From contig JAAOMT010000436.1 in assembly GCA_016748015.1 (NCBI GenBank), positions 1,942,866 through 2,006,865 on the forward strand: a DNA stretch of 64,000 nucleotides. The letters are read 5' to 3'. How positions within the stretch are numbered: position 1 is the first letter of the stretch; every line of letters begins with the position of its first letter. The translations under genes and the position numbers were made by a program. Of this stretch, positions 1 to 12,833 are shown piece after piece. The notes under the pieces were generated by a model. The model worked only from the letters and a program-made list of their open reading frames with translations. It ran no database searches and had not been told where the DNA came from. This DNA comes from Geosiphon pyriformis. Taxonomy: Eukaryota; Glomeromycota; Glomeromycetes; Archaeosporales; Geosiphonaceae.

Positions 1-1932
1 CAAATTTAACACTTATAATAATAATAATATCTAAAAGTTTTTCACTAAATATAATATTCATGCAAAGAACTAGTTTTTGTTATAACAAGGTTTAATATTT
101 TATTAAACTTAATAATAAAAATCAGAAAAATGGAAAATAAAACAAATATAATTATTAATTTAAGAAATTATATCATTGATTTTAAAAACAGTATAACTAA
201 AAAAAAATTGACCAATTTAATATTAAAAAAATTGCTTAAAGTAATAATTTTTTTTAATTGAAAAAAATAAAAATCCGAATATTGTCTTTTTTAATCAGCA
301 CAAACTAGTTAGCAAGAGCAGCAGCAGAAAAAAAGTTCTTAAAAATTACAACAACATATTATTACAAGCCAGCAGATTTTAATTTAGCAAAGATAATAAC
401 ACCAAAAATACCAAAAATATTTTTAATTTTATTAAAAAATATACTAAAAAGAATATTACAAAGTATAACAAATATGAAAAAAAAGAACCAAAAGCTATTA
501 CAAAAGATTTTGCAATTTTAAGTGTAATTAAAAAAAACTATTAATAATAATAATAATAATAATAATCAAGAAAGTTTTAAAAATAAAATTCACACAAAAT
601 AACTTTAATATTGTTTTTAAATACTAATTTAAGTCCAACAAAATTAAACAACAGATAAAACAAAAAAATAACTAAGACCAGTTTGATCTTAAAAGTAATA
701 TCAAGCATTAAAGTAGAAACTATTTACTCAAAAAACTTTTAATGATTGGAAATTGTTTTTTAAGTATTATTAAAAGCAATATTAAAAAACAAAAAAACAG
801 AGATTGATTTAGTTTTTATTTAATCTGTTCAATTTTTAAGATTAAGTAATCAAATGAATTTTTTTGTTTTTAAAATTAATAATAATTTGCTAAAAAACAT
901 CATATTTGATAATACAACCAATAATTAATCTTGGCTCATTTTAAAAAATATGTTATTGTTATTAATATTTATATTAAGAAAAAAACTAATTGTTACTAAA
1001 AAAAGTTTATCCAAAATTTCATCTAAAACCATAAAAAAATTCAGTATAACAATAGCAAATACAAATAACTATTACTGTTTTTTTAATTCTTTGGCTTTTT
1101 TGGCTATTTACAAAAAAATGGTAATAAAAATAGAGAAAATTAACTTGTTAACTAATATATTATTAAAAACTTTGGGGCTTTTAAAGAAAATAAAAATAAT
1201 ACTAAGACTAATTTAAGTGTATTTCTTAGAAAAAATTTTAATTAAAAAAAAAACTACTAATTAAAAGTAAAAAAAATGCATTAAAAACTACCAAAAACAG
1301 CTTTTTACTACAAATATTTAAAAAAATATTACTAAGCCATTTTGTTTAACTGTTTTAACAATAAAAAAATCTTCTTTTATTAAAACTTTATTAGTTACTA
1401 TAAAAAAAAATATTTAAAACTTTTTTACTCTTTGCTCTAATTATAGTTATAAAAATAAAAAATAAAAAAAGTTTATTTTATTAAAACATAATAAAAAAAT
1501 TATATTTAAAATAAAGAATAAAATATTTATAATAATTATTTTTTTTTAATTTATTATAAGTGCAGTTTAACTACTATTTAATATATAGAACCAGATTAAG
1601 TAATTCAAACTAAATAAAACTTATGTTTTTATTATATGTAATTAGTTATTTAGATCAAATAAAATAATACTATATACCTATATAAAAATATATATTATTA
1701 TCTAAATCAGAAAAAAAAGGACAAAATCTATATTTACCAAATCTTACTATAAAAAATTTAATAATATTAAGCAATTAAATTACTTTATCTAATAATACAG
1801 TTATCATATTACAAAACAAGTTTAATATCAAATTATTATTTTTGATCAGGTTAATCTTTTTTATATTTATCTTATATCTAGATTTTATAAGTTACAACTT
1901 TGAATAATGTAACTTTATTAGTTGTTTAATAT
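1..1932. repeat. Decayed AT-rich repeat, probable LINE-related
   Basis: No intact gene. Bases 31-89 align with 18501-18556 (shared blocks such as ACTAAATATAATATT followed by CTAGTTTTT) and 121-176 align with about 18624-18670, so this is a second copy of the repeat that flanks the truncated Ty3/gypsy element at 18668. A plus-strand lysine-rich frame runs at about 290-530 with few stops, and another open stretch lies at 950-1216; neither shows a recognisable motif. The composition and homopolymers fit heavy C-to-T/G-to-A decay. I cannot assign a domain. Confidence 0.5.
542..566. repeat. TAA/AAT trinucleotide microsatellite
   Basis: About eight uninterrupted AAT/TAA units inside the decayed repeat. 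Confidence 0.9.
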
Positions 1933-2808
1933 TGTTACAAGTAATTATTTGAAGTGTTAAAACAAATAATAAACTTATAACTTAGTACTCAATAGCTTAT
2001 TGATATTAGTAATTTCTAAAGATATTAGTGTCTAAAAATTTTGGTTGAGTCTTTTGTATAATAGACAAAAATTCAATTAATAGTTTCTTCTATGAATTTT
2101 TTTTTTAGCATAGTGGCTAATTTAATCTAACAGTTATGTTTTTTTGGTAAGCTATTCTTATTTTCAGGTTTTTTACTAGGCTATCCTTAATATTAAATAC
2201 TTAGTGCTTAATTCCTTTCAATTAATTAGTAAACAACAAAGAATAAAACAAAAAAAAATAAAAAAATAAAAGAAAATAAGAAATTAGTATCCTATTAATA
2301 GCCATAATCAAGAATTATTGGTTCAATATGATTAAGTATTAGATTTTATCAACATAAAATATTAATAGAATGAAAATTATTAATATTTATTTATTAAGTT
2401 AGAATAACATAAATTTAGGTAATAATTAATATTTTATTGATATGTGATTTGATTTCCACTTCAAGTTGTAAAAAACTACTTTTTAAAGAAAAAGATATTG
2501 AATAATTAATGAATTTTAACTGATTGTTAATATTTTAATTTTTGTTATACAAAATTTTACATTTTCTTAAACAATGTGCCCTATTTTCTTTAACAATATG
2601 CTTATTGCTAAACAATATGCCATGATTTTCTGACAATGTGCTCATTGTTGAGCAGTATGCTATAATTTACTAACAATATACACATTGTTGAGCAATATGT
2701 TCTAATTTCCTAACATTGTGTTTACTCATTAAGTATTATTCTTCTATTAGTCTATTTTTTTATCTGTTTTTTCTACTTTCTTTCTTTGTACTTTTTCTAT
2801 GAATAACA
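1933..2808 (-). mobile_element. Solo LTR, family B type, decayed
   Basis: Starts TGTTACAAGTAATTATTT and ends GAATAACA, matching the ends of the LTRs at 45236-46090 and 60095-60949. It shares their internal landmarks, including the stretch around AACTTAGTACTCAATAG and the 40-bp spaced ATTGCTAAACAAT-like palindromes at 2602-2698. The flanking four bases are ATAT on the left and ACAT on the right, compatible with a 4-bp target duplication after one C-to-T change, but weak evidence in AT-rich DNA. No internal coding region is attached, so it is a solo LTR. Confidence 0.75.
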
Positions 2809-2990
2809 ACATATTTAATAACAGCAGAAACAATCTTTTTTTTTGTTAAAAATTATAATGTCTTTGTGCATCAATCTTTTAACACAAATTTTTTACAAAC
2901 TATTGTATATAAGCTCATATTTAATAAATACATGAAAAAAGTCTCCAAGATAACAAAAATAAAAGAAATACAAATATTTGCCAATAAAAC

Positions 2991-3218
2991 TTATTGTTTA
3001 AAAACTTTTGCCAAAATTTTTTTGCAAACACCATTATTTTTAATGCAAACAAAAACATAGTTTAATAGCTTTACTTTATTATACAATAAATACAACATAT
3101 TTAAATATGTTTTATTATAAAATTTTTTTTTAACTACTATTAACAGTTGTCTATATGCAGTTTTTATTAGATACATATACAAATTGGCAAATCTTCTGTT
3201 AGTAAACCAAAAAAGCAT
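2991..3218 (-). pseudogene. LINE C-terminal region fragment
   Basis: A 75-codon open stretch matching the C-terminal part of the LINE protein at 61636-61899 (same order: F-T-x-R/K, Y-x-I/M-K-A, hydrophobic L-Y-N-K, then the zinc-binding segment). In the 61.7 kb copy this segment reads C-x2-C-x7-H-x4-C; here it reads Y-L-L-Y ... Y-V-F-V-C, so both of the first cysteines and the histidine have become tyrosine. This is a relic of the terminal zinc motif found after the RT/RNase H of many LINEs. Confidence 0.7.
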
Positions 3219-6200
3219 ATGTAAATCAAAATGTTATATTTTTGTAGTAGTTAACTAATTCACTTTTCTAATTAATATATTTAAAATTATATAGTCAAAA
3301 CCAGTTTTTTTATAAGCATAACAAATAAATCTATATAAATTATGAATAAAATAATAAGTATTGTCAAATATAGCTGTGTTTTCAATTATTAAAAAACATT
3401 TGTGCATCCTAATTGGCAAAGAAAAAAGAAAGTAAACAGTCTTACTTGTTATTATGTTAGCTTTAATATTATTTAGAATTTTTAAATAATCTTTAATTTT
3501 TACTTATCTAACCAAAAAATTCTTATTCTTAATTAAATTAACAATATGTTTTCTTTTTATTTAACATCAGTTATAAAAATCTAGTATAGCAAACAAAATC
3601 TTAAACACATATATATTAATAACAGTCTGGCTATTTAAATATAAAACTATTATACAAGAAAATAAAACACATTCCAAAAACAAAGTAATAGCTTGTAATT
3701 TAGTTATAGTAAAAAACAAAATTTTTGTATTTTAATATTAATATTCATATTTACAACTAAAAAGTAAACTATAACTTTATTAGTAATCTTAACAGAATTA
3801 GTATTTTTTAAAGACCTATTTATATATACTTTGATAGTACTTAATTAAACTTTATGTAAATATTCTTACATATTAAAAAACTCTCTAGAGTTTAGAATAT
3901 TTAAGCCAAGTAATCTGCCAATACTGGCAAAATTAATTATTAAAAAACTCTTATTACACAAAAACTTTAATACTAGCTTAAACCAATAAGACATAAAGCT
4001 CTTAGGATCTAATTTTTTTCATTAATAAAATATTTTTTAGTTCATCATATTATCTTTTCTGTTCAAAAGTTTGTTATCAAATATAACTTTAAATCTTTTT
4101 AAAAAATAAACTAAACTATAATACAAAAACTTTTCTAAAATATTTAATATTAAGAACTTATTAAGACTACAAAACATATTAGACAAATTATTCATTAAAG
4201 ATAAATTATTGTCCAAAAAAATTCTTACTATCTCAACCAAAAAATTGTTTATTGAATTAACATACAACTTGACAAAAAATTGCAAAAATTCAAAAGAGCT
4301 TATCTTAGAATCTGCAAATTAAAGAATTTGTAATCAAATAAATGCTCAAAAATATTTATAGTATTAAAAAAGATAATTACTGAAGCCAATTTTTTTTCAA
4401 ATTGTATTAGCTCAAAGAACTTTAAACCATATAAAAAAGAATAATACAAAGTTTTATTAAGAAAGTCTTATGGCAAATTGGTTTTAGTCTTAAAACTTAT
4501 CTTAACTATTATGTTTTATTTATAATACACACTTAATAAAACAAAACTAAACTGTAACTAATAGTTAATTATAAGTTGCAAGACAGTTAACACTAAATAA
4601 GAAAACTGTTTATTTGTAATTGCTTTTTTCAATACTATATTGGCAAAAAACCTGAAATTAAAATAAGCTTAAGTTATACTAAACTTAAAAAAACCTTTAG
4701 TTGATAGAAAAATTTCCAAATACTTATGTAATTTACTTTTTTTAGCAATTAAAATTAGCAAGCCACTGATTATTAACAAAACAGTTTTAATACTCTGGTT
4801 GATAAAAATGACCATAGTTTTTTTATTATTAATTAAAATATTGTTAATATCAAAAAACTCATTAACAATGTTTAAAATATATTGTGTAGAAATTTGGTTA
4901 CTTTTAATCTAAATTGTGTTATTAACAAAAACACTTAGAGTAAAAAATGACATCTTTTCTTTATCATCCTCTATTTTGTCAGTTTTAGTCACAAACCTAA
5001 TATTAATTAGGTATTTAGATAAGTGTTCATGCTTTTTAATCTTACACAAAAGAAAATTATAAAAAATTCTCTAAAAAAAAAAGAAAAATTTTTATTTTGA
5101 TTTAATCTACTCTATAATTATTTAAAAGCCCAAAATTTGGCATTATTTTATTAATTCTATTCTTATATATATTGCCAAAAAACTTAACAAACTAATTGTA
5201 TATTTTAATGTATTATAAATTAGTTCTTAGATAATACTATTTTATTAAGTTATAAGCTTTACACATATTTTGCAAAACCAACTAAAGCTCTCTATTTTTT
5301 TTAAAGCATTTTTAATTACAAACTCAATAACAAAAATAGGAGATTAAGTTAAAATATATTTTAACACCAAAAAATTATCATTATAAAGAACACCAAATTT
5401 GCTACATGTTAAAAAAATCTGATTAAAAAAATTTTAACCAAAATTTTTTTAGTTATTTCAATTAATACAATTAGTTAAGTGTTTATTAAAATGTTATCTT
5501 ATTTATAAGACTTGAAAATCATTAAAACTTATACCTTTTTTTAAAAAACCAATATTACTTAAAAACAAACAAGAATTCAACAAAACCAAAAAGCATTTTA
5601 TAACAACTTTACTACAATACTTCCAAAGCTTATTTAATATTTCAAACAATTTGACAACTTTACTATCAAACAAATTATTAATCACCAGAACCAATTTTTC
5701 CATGTTAATTTTCTTTGTTATATCAAAAAAAACATTATTATTTATGTAGTTTAAAAATATATAGTCGAGTTTAAACTAAAAGATAGAAAGGCAAAATGTA
5801 AGTGTAAATTATCTGAATTTGAGTCTAGTGCTAAGTTAAATAAGCACCCTAAATTAAAGTATAGAAAAAGAAGCAATAATTATAATAATAATAATAGCAA
5901 TACTTCAAATTCAAATTGTTCTGATTCCAATCTATCTGATTTTATTGGCAAAACCAAAAATCAGATATCTTTAAGAACACAGACTACTTTCTTGTCTATT
6001 TTTCTATAATTTTATTGATCTTAAACTTTACTTTATCTGGTTTTACAACTAATTTTTTTCTAATTACCAAGTAATTCAAAACAACTTTGCAAAAAAGCCA
6101 TTTTAAAATACTTTTAATTATATATTTCTTGTTAAAACAAAAATTCTTTATATGTTGTTTAATTGTTTTCTTAATAGATATATTTTTAAACGTTTTTAAC

Positions 6201-6847
6201 TTATAATACTTAAATTTTTTATATTTTTTCTTAACCATTGATAAATGTTTTATAATGTCTATTATTTTAATATTATCTTAAATTATGCTGTTAATCTTAA
6301 AAGCTTTAGTATTATTAACAGTTAACCAAGTTTTAACAAGATGCTCAAATTTCAAAAGATTTTTTGAATTTAACTTTTTAATAATCTTAGCAATAAACAG
6401 CTCAAATTTGAAAAATTTTTATAACTATTTGTTTTTTAAGTAATTATATTCATTATACCAATATTTAAAAAACATTATATTAGCAAAATATATTAAAACT
6501 TTTTTTAATATTTTTTATATTGCATTTAAGTTACTAAAATTTTTTGTCTACTCAAATATATTTAATATCACTAACAGTTTAATAGAAAAATACTTTTTAA
6601 AATATGCTTATTTGACCTTATTTATATCTTTAATCTTAAACTTTTATTGATTTTTATTGGTTTGTTTATAAATACTATTAAGACAAATATCTAAGAAATT
6701 ATTTAAACTAATTACAACTAAAACTGTCTTGTGCTCTATATTAAAAAACTCGAATATAATGTCAATTTTATGATTTGCAATTGCAGATACAGAGTTTTTG
6801 TTTATAAAAATATAATTTATAACCTTTTTAATGTCTTTAAAATTGTT

Positions 6848-7249
6848 CTAAATAGAAGTTTTAACTATTAAATATCTATTAAATAAGTTAACCAAACTTA
6901 AATTCAAACAAAACTTGAAATTCACACTTTTTTTGAATCTATTTTCATTGAAATTTCTACTTAGAACAACAAAAATATTAGAATTAACTGACTTGACAAT
7001 AAAAAAATTAATCTTTAATGTTTGTCCAAATCTGGTTTTAGCAAAAGCACCAGTATACAAACTTAAAATAACAACCAAAAGTCTATTTTTAAACAAAAAA
7101 CAAATTAAAATAATTTTACTTAAAATTTTGTCAATTTTTAAAACATAATAAACCAAAAAACTGTTTATAATAACTGTTATATTAACACCAAAAAAATTTT
7201 TATTCAAACCAGATATAAAAATTTGAACTTTATTAATAAAATTAGTCAT
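6848..7249 (-). pseudogene. LINE endonuclease (EEP-type) domain relic
   Basis: 133-codon open stretch that aligns along its length with the endonuclease relic at 29811-30179 (shared L-N-K-x-F-F-G start, L-Y-T-G-x-F-x-K-T-x-F centre, and S-N/S-I-F-V-V-L). In active apurinic-like LINE endonucleases the strand after F-V-V-L carries a G-D-F-N motif; here the position reads S-R-N-F-N, so the aspartate is lost. Family: endonuclease/exonuclease/phosphatase superfamily, which nicks target DNA for target-primed reverse transcription. This copy cannot be functional. Confidence 0.7.
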
Positions 7250-7869
7250 TAAAATAAAAATTGAGTCAAGATATACAAGTTATTATATAATTGATTTAAT
7301 ATTATTAAAACTAAACTAAAAAAGATTTTATGAGCAACCAACTTTAATTCCAAACTGCTTACTTTGGTAGTCAAAATTTTCAAGTTATTTAAATTCAAAT
7401 TTAAAATCTTAGACACAGCCAATAAAAGTAAAAGAAACAATATTTAGAAATTATTTACTACTATATTTAAATCTAAACTCAATTTTAAAAACACCAAAAC
7501 AAATGATAAAAAAAATTGAATCACTAAAACTAAAGACACCAAATTCATATTACTTAGTTTTTAGACAATACTAAATATTTAATTAACCAAAAGTTTTAAA
7601 AAATATTTTAAACAGATCAAGTAATTATTAATAAAAAATTATTTTATATAGTTAAACCAATTTTGTTAAAACTCAGAATACTAAAAAAAATCTAAAGCTT
7701 AAACCAAAGTAAGTATTATTAAAACTAGAAATAAGCAAAACTATTTAAGCTCATAATTTGCTGCCAAATATGAAATAGAAACACTTTTTTTAATATATAA
7801 TTTGGCTAATTAAAGATAATTTTTGTCTAATACAGGCTTTCTATATATTTTTAAAGAAAAAAAACTAAT

Positions 7870-7925
7870 GCATCTAAGATATTACACTCCAAAAAAATAT
7901 CCAAAATACTTATATCTTTTATATC
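7870..7925 (-). pseudogene. Relic of LINE ORF1 CCHC zinc knuckle
   Basis: The minus-strand reading Y-K-R-Y-K-Y-F-G-Y lines up with the intact C-K-K-C-E-H-F-G-H knuckle of the related LINE at about 31015-31065. Both cysteines and both histidines of this part are replaced by tyrosine, each explained by one transition (TGT to TAT or CAT to TAT). Confidence 0.65.
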
Positions 7926-8401
7926 AAACCAAATCTAATTTAGCCCAAAAAAATTTAATGTTATTTAGAATTGGCTTTGTATAAAAGACTGACTTCAAAT
8001 TTTTTTTTAATTTAAAATTAATTATAATGTAACAAACTTTGTTACATGTCTTAAATAATCAATTAATAATGCAAGTCTTCTTACCAACCTTTTTTAACAG
8101 ATCACCAAAATTATAGACAGTTGTTTTTACAGAAAGTGTAAACAAAAGTGCTCTGAAACAATTTTTTAACATCTATACATCATAATTTTCTATAGTTTTA
8201 ACCATATATACTGAGTTTTTTCTAATTAAAAATAACTATTTAAATGCTAAACAATTAGTTTAACTTGATTTAATGAATTTTATTACAGTTTTTGTTATAT
8301 TTTAATAAGTTGTAATTAAATTAACATTATTTAACCAAACTTAAAAAGAATTATAATAATTATTTTTTTTATATCTATAAAATTTTTTTTATAATTACAG
8401 T

Positions 8402-8626
8402 CTAATTTAAATAAAATTTTTGTTTCTTAAAATTACTGTTTACTCTGATCTTATTTTTTTCAGCCAATAATATGATCTTATTTAAGTTTTTCTTAGATAT
8501 AAATATTGATTTAATAATTTTTTTAAATTTTAAAAAGATAATAGTTCTTCTAAAACTATTAATTATTGAAAATTTTTTTTTAATAATCCGAGTTTTTGCC
8601 ATTGCCAATTTGCTATCTATTGCCAA
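8402..8626 (-). pseudogene. LINE ORF1 segment
   Basis: 74-codon open stretch (S-F-R-R-T-I-I-F-L-K-F-K-K-I-I and following) equivalent to the minus-strand reading of 31500-31740 in the other LINE copy. In this LINE class ORF1 is an RNA-binding nucleoprotein. Only sequence correspondence between the two copies supports the call; no motif is visible in this piece alone. Confidence 0.5.
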
Positions 8627-9110
8627 AAGATTAATATTTAAAGCAAAAAATTTTTTAATAGATATCTTTACTTAAGTTTTAATAATTCTTGAATTAATTT
8701 ATTTTTTGTTCAAAAAAATAAGAAGACAAAAAAACCAAAAACAATATTAATATTAACTTGTTTGGTCTTAAAAGTATTTATTTTAGAATTAAACTGTTTT
8801 TATCTTTATTACTTGCTCCATAATCACTATTTAAAAATTCCACTTTAGGAGTATTTTTATCTGTATTTATCTTAGCAAACTGATTAACAATATGTTTGAT
8901 CTACTAAAACTCAAATTTACTTTATTATCTAAATGCTTTATTTTGCTAAAAAAAGTTTTTTGCTTTTAAGTTAAGCTTTTATTAATTAAATCTAAAGCCA
9001 GAACTCTAATTGGTCTTTTTTTAGTTATAAAACTACTTATGATGACAGCTAACTTAACAACAAAAAGATTAGTTTCTTGGAAAATTATAAAATATAAAAC
9101 AAAAAAACAA

Positions 9111-11159
9111 TTTTTTTTTAAAATTATGTTCTTTGAAAAATTTTGAATATAAAAAAGAAAAACGTTTTTTTTTAATATTAAGTATTATAAGTATAATAAA
9201 ATAAATTATAAATTTTGTATTTGTTTACTATATTAATAAAAATAAAAAACAATATTATATATAAATTTTTTAAAAATTTAATATTAGTACTATTTATATA
9301 ATTTAATATATATATTTTTTATTTTATATTAATAAATATAATTTAATTATTACTTAAAACATTATAACAAAAAAGTTTAAAATTAAGTACAGTTTATATA
9401 TTTTTTATATGTAATTAGTCATCTAATTTAATATTAATATTAATTATAATATAATAAGTTATAATTCTTATTAAGAATTTTGGATTTAAAACTTAATATA
9501 TTAAGTTTTTGAAAATTTTAAATATAACAAATTAACTGTAGTTAAAATTAAGAATTGGTAAAAAAATTTATAAAAAAAAATTTAAAAACCAATAACTAAA
9601 AAAGATTTTATTTAAAAAAAATTAAATAAAAATAAAAATATTTATTTATTAAATTAATAATAAATACAAATATTTAATTTATATAAATATAATATAATCT
9701 TAATTGGTTTAATTATATTAATTATATGTAAAAAGCACATAAATTGTATTTAAAATAAAATAAAATATATATATTAAATATATTTTAATAATAGTTAAAT
9801 TAAATTATTTTAAATAATAAATTATATATATATATATATATATTATTAAAATATTTACAAATATAACAATTTAAACTTATTTAAAGTCAATTAATAATTT
9901 AAAGTTTAATAATTTTTTTATAATTTTAATATTTTTATAACATGTGTAATATTTTTATTTTTTATTTTTTTATTAATGTTTTACAAATATAATTTAATCA
10001 TTAACTATTATAATATAACAGCATTAGATGTGGATCGTGTAATTAATAATACGTAATTAGACATTTACTATTAATTATTATTATTATTAATAAAAATGGT
10101 TTTTTTATTTATCTGTAATTAAAATTTTTTTATTACAATAAATAAAAATTATTGTAATTAAATAATAATATTAAATTTTTTAATAAAAACGAAAATTATT
10201 TATAATATAAAATCGGATGACTGATCATGCATAGTTTGTTATACGAAAATAGTTGGTAGTTGGATTACATCATATAAGCAAAAAATAAATAAAATTACTA
10301 TTTAAAAAAAAACTTAGGTAAAAATAGCTTAATAATTTAAATACATATGAAATTAATATCCATACCAAAAATAAAATAATAAATAATAAATATTAAATAT
10401 TAAATTATAATATTAAATTATAAAACTTAATAAATTAAAAAAATTAAAATTTTTGTAGTAAATTTCTATAAATTTAATATATATAATATTAATATTAAAA
10501 CTGAAAATTTTATCTGAAATTTAATATTTTATAAATCAGATATTATAACTAAAAAACCAATAATATATATAAAAAAACCAATAATAATTTAAAACTTTAT
10601 TTAATAAAGACTTTTACAATTAAAAATATATAATAAAAATGTTAAAAAGTTAAAATATTAATTGATAAAAAACTTTTAATATTAATTTATACAAACTTTA
10701 TTATTTATTAATCATAAATAAATAAACAAATAAATATTAAATAAAAAAATTGAATTAATAATTGTATCATTAAATTTTTTAATAATTTTGAATTTATTAT
10801 AATTTTTTTGTTTTATCAAGTCAATTATAATATTTTTATATAACAAAATTAACTTCATTATTAAAAAAGTATTTTTTATTTTTTATATTTTATAAATTAA
10901 TTATCAGTTTATAAAAATTTACATATAATTGAGCCTTATTTTTTTAATATTAAAGCCATAACAAAAATAAAATCATTAATGTTATAATTTATAAATTGTG
11001 TTTTAAAAAATGGTTAGAAAAAAATATTTTGTCTTTTCAGTTTTAACATCGAAATGTATTTAAAAGGTTGGATATTTTAGAAGCAAAAAAGTGATATTAG
11101 TTTTAATATTTGTATTATACAAGACACAAATTTTATATACTTTGGTAATTAAAAAATTT
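9111..11159. other. AT-rich desert without genes
   Basis: About 2 kb of almost pure A/T with runs and TA repeats (TA dinucleotide tract at about 9822-9842). No open frame, LTR end or repeat shared with the rest of the window was seen. Two slightly richer short stretches (about 10020-10060 and 10210-10275) contain no recognisable element. Confidence 0.7.
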
Positions 11160-11400
11160 AACAATAGTCCGTCAGCCACAATTATATTCCGCTTTACCCA
11201 GAGAATCTGGGAAAAACCAAATATAGATTTATATTTCTTGCTTCAGTTGAACTTGACGTAGCGATTAATCTGAATAAAAGTCCCACTGTGAGAGCCATTA
11301 AGATTCTTTTATCAATGATAAATAATGAAGCTATCATTACGTTCTTGACTGGGACTTCTATAAAAAACCGTGTAATATACATCAAATTAATGTTATCTCT
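11160..11400. other. Unrecognised GC-richer patch downstream of eIF3j
   Basis: Composition changes sharply here from desert to gene-like sequence. The plus strand holds an open frame of about 55 codons (roughly 11222-11390) and the minus strand one of 63 codons (11194-11385); neither shows a known motif, and both lack a supported start or splice context. It could be an exon remnant, an untranslated region or a non-coding RNA. I do not recognise it. Confidence 0.35.
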
Positions 11401-11427
11401 ATTATATTTTTTGGCTTAATTAGGAAT

Positions 11428-12609
11428 TCACATAAAATCATCAAATTCGTCCAAATCATCATCCAAACTCCCATAATTTGTAGTATCAACGGGTTCAAAT
11501 TTTCCGGCTGTAAGAGAAGGTTTGCTTGGTTTACCTATATTAAAAAATTATATGATTTAATTCCAGTCTTCATTAAATCAATATAAAGATAGATCAAAGA
11601 AAAATTAAAAATGTATACCTTTTTTCTTCCCTTTATTGACATCTTTTAATGCCTTTGTTTTTTCATTTGCCAAAGTATACAAAGTGCCAGACACCTTACG
11701 TACATCAACGTCTTTAAGAGGAAGACAAAGCTCTCGGAAAAAAGTATTAATGAAACCTAAATAAGGGCCTTGTTTCTAGAGTATAGAACTTCAATATAAT
11801 TATTCCAAAAATAATTTCTAAAAAGATGCAAATCGGTCATAATACCTCATGTTTGCTTATTCTGGCAACAAGTATTCTTGAAAATTCTTCAAACTCCTCT
11901 TTTGTTTTGGGATTTATCGTTTCTAAAAAGCTAATTTCATCTATATTTTATCATGAAGAATTATAACAATTATTTAAAATTAATTAATTTAATTTATTCA
12001 CATATTAGCTTGCTTTTACCATTCAGATCTACTCCAAAGGTATTTGCTGCATTTTCAAGATCAGATTTGACTTCTAATTGGTGAAGCCGATTTTTTCTCT
12101 CCACTGGGTCTTCAAGAAAATCTTGCTGCTTCTATATCATGTGTATCAAAATTATTAGAATGAATGAGTTGAAATAAGTGATTTAATAAAAATTTTTACA
12201 GCTTCAGCAGCTTTTTCGGCAATTCCTTTGTTCTTTGCCTCTCTTTCGGCTATTTTTTGCTCCACAGGAATCCTTTTCTTTACAGGCTCTTTTGAGGGTT
12301 TAGACTTGGATTTTCCGTCCTCCTCTTCCGATTCTTCCCAGGATTCCTAAGCACACGTGAGGAAATTTCAGGAAAATAGGAGTTTAGTGTGAAAAGATTG
12401 AACTTTAACATTTTCAAACTTTGATTTCGTCCTCCTCAACGTCTTCGTCCTCCCACTTTTTTTTAGCAATAAGAAGTGGAACGGGAACCTCGTCAGGGTC
12501 ACTTTCCTCTTTATCTTGCGGGATATAAGTAGAAAAAAATTAATGCTAAGTCATCTCTTTTTGTATTGCTTACTTTCAGACTTTTTCAAAACTTACCCCA
12601 ATCCTCCAT
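11428..12609 (-). CDS. HCR1: Eukaryotic translation initiation factor 3 subunit J (eIF3j/HCR1)
   Basis: Seven exons on the minus strand: 12609-12597, 12514-12420, 12346-12200, 12131-12020, 11940-11846, 11775-11619 and 11534-11428, joined by six GT-AG introns of 68-84 bases. The phases fit and give 241 residues, close to the usual 230-270 of the family. The protein starts M-E-D-W-D, has two more acidic tryptophan motifs (K-K-W-E-D-E-D and E-S-W-E-E-S), a Lys/Glu-rich helical centre, the F-G-V-D-L-N block near residue 140 and an acidic tail ending D-E-F-D-D-F-M, a hallmark of eIF3j. The family binds the 40S subunit near the mRNA entry channel, helps load eIF3 and mRNA, and acts in ribosome recycling in the cytosol. 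The 13-base first exon carries only the start and three codons. It is divergently arranged with tropomyosin, 224 bases apart. No disrupting change was seen. Confidence 0.93.
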
Positions 12610-12833
12610 GGCTAAAGCCTATGAAAGAAAATTAAAAAACCTCGTCAATTTATGCATTGTAAAACTTATTAGTCTATATGAATTTAGATCTAGAACAAAT
12701 CAATTCGCTAAAGTCTGTTCTACAATATCTAATTTCCCATGATCAGAACTGATATATCAAGATACATCTATTTGTTCTTATCACATAACGTAACCATTTC
12801 TTTGTCTCGGTTTTTATAATTACTCTAATATCA
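12610..12833. promoter_or_regulatory. Divergent promoter between eIF3j and tropomyosin
   Basis: The two start codons are 224 bases apart and point away from each other, so both promoters and both 5' untranslated regions must share this interval unless upstream non-coding exons exist. It is moderately AT-rich. No TATA box or known operator could be placed with confidence. Confidence 0.6.

Larger units (their letters stand above)
2809..9110 (-). mobile_element. LINE (non-LTR retrotransposon), heavily decayed, about 6.3 kb
   Basis: Reading the minus strand from 9.1 kb down gives the same order of conserved blocks as the better preserved LINE pieces elsewhere in the window: ORF1-like segment (8402-8626), CCHC-finger position (7870-7925), endonuclease (6848-7249), a long stop-ridden reverse-transcriptase region (about 6500-4000), and the C-terminal region (2991-3218). 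Nearly every block is recognisable only by comparison with the copies at 28.5-32.07 kb, 41-45 kb and 61-64 kb. The 3' end is cut by the solo LTR at 2808. The element is dead. Confidence 0.75.
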
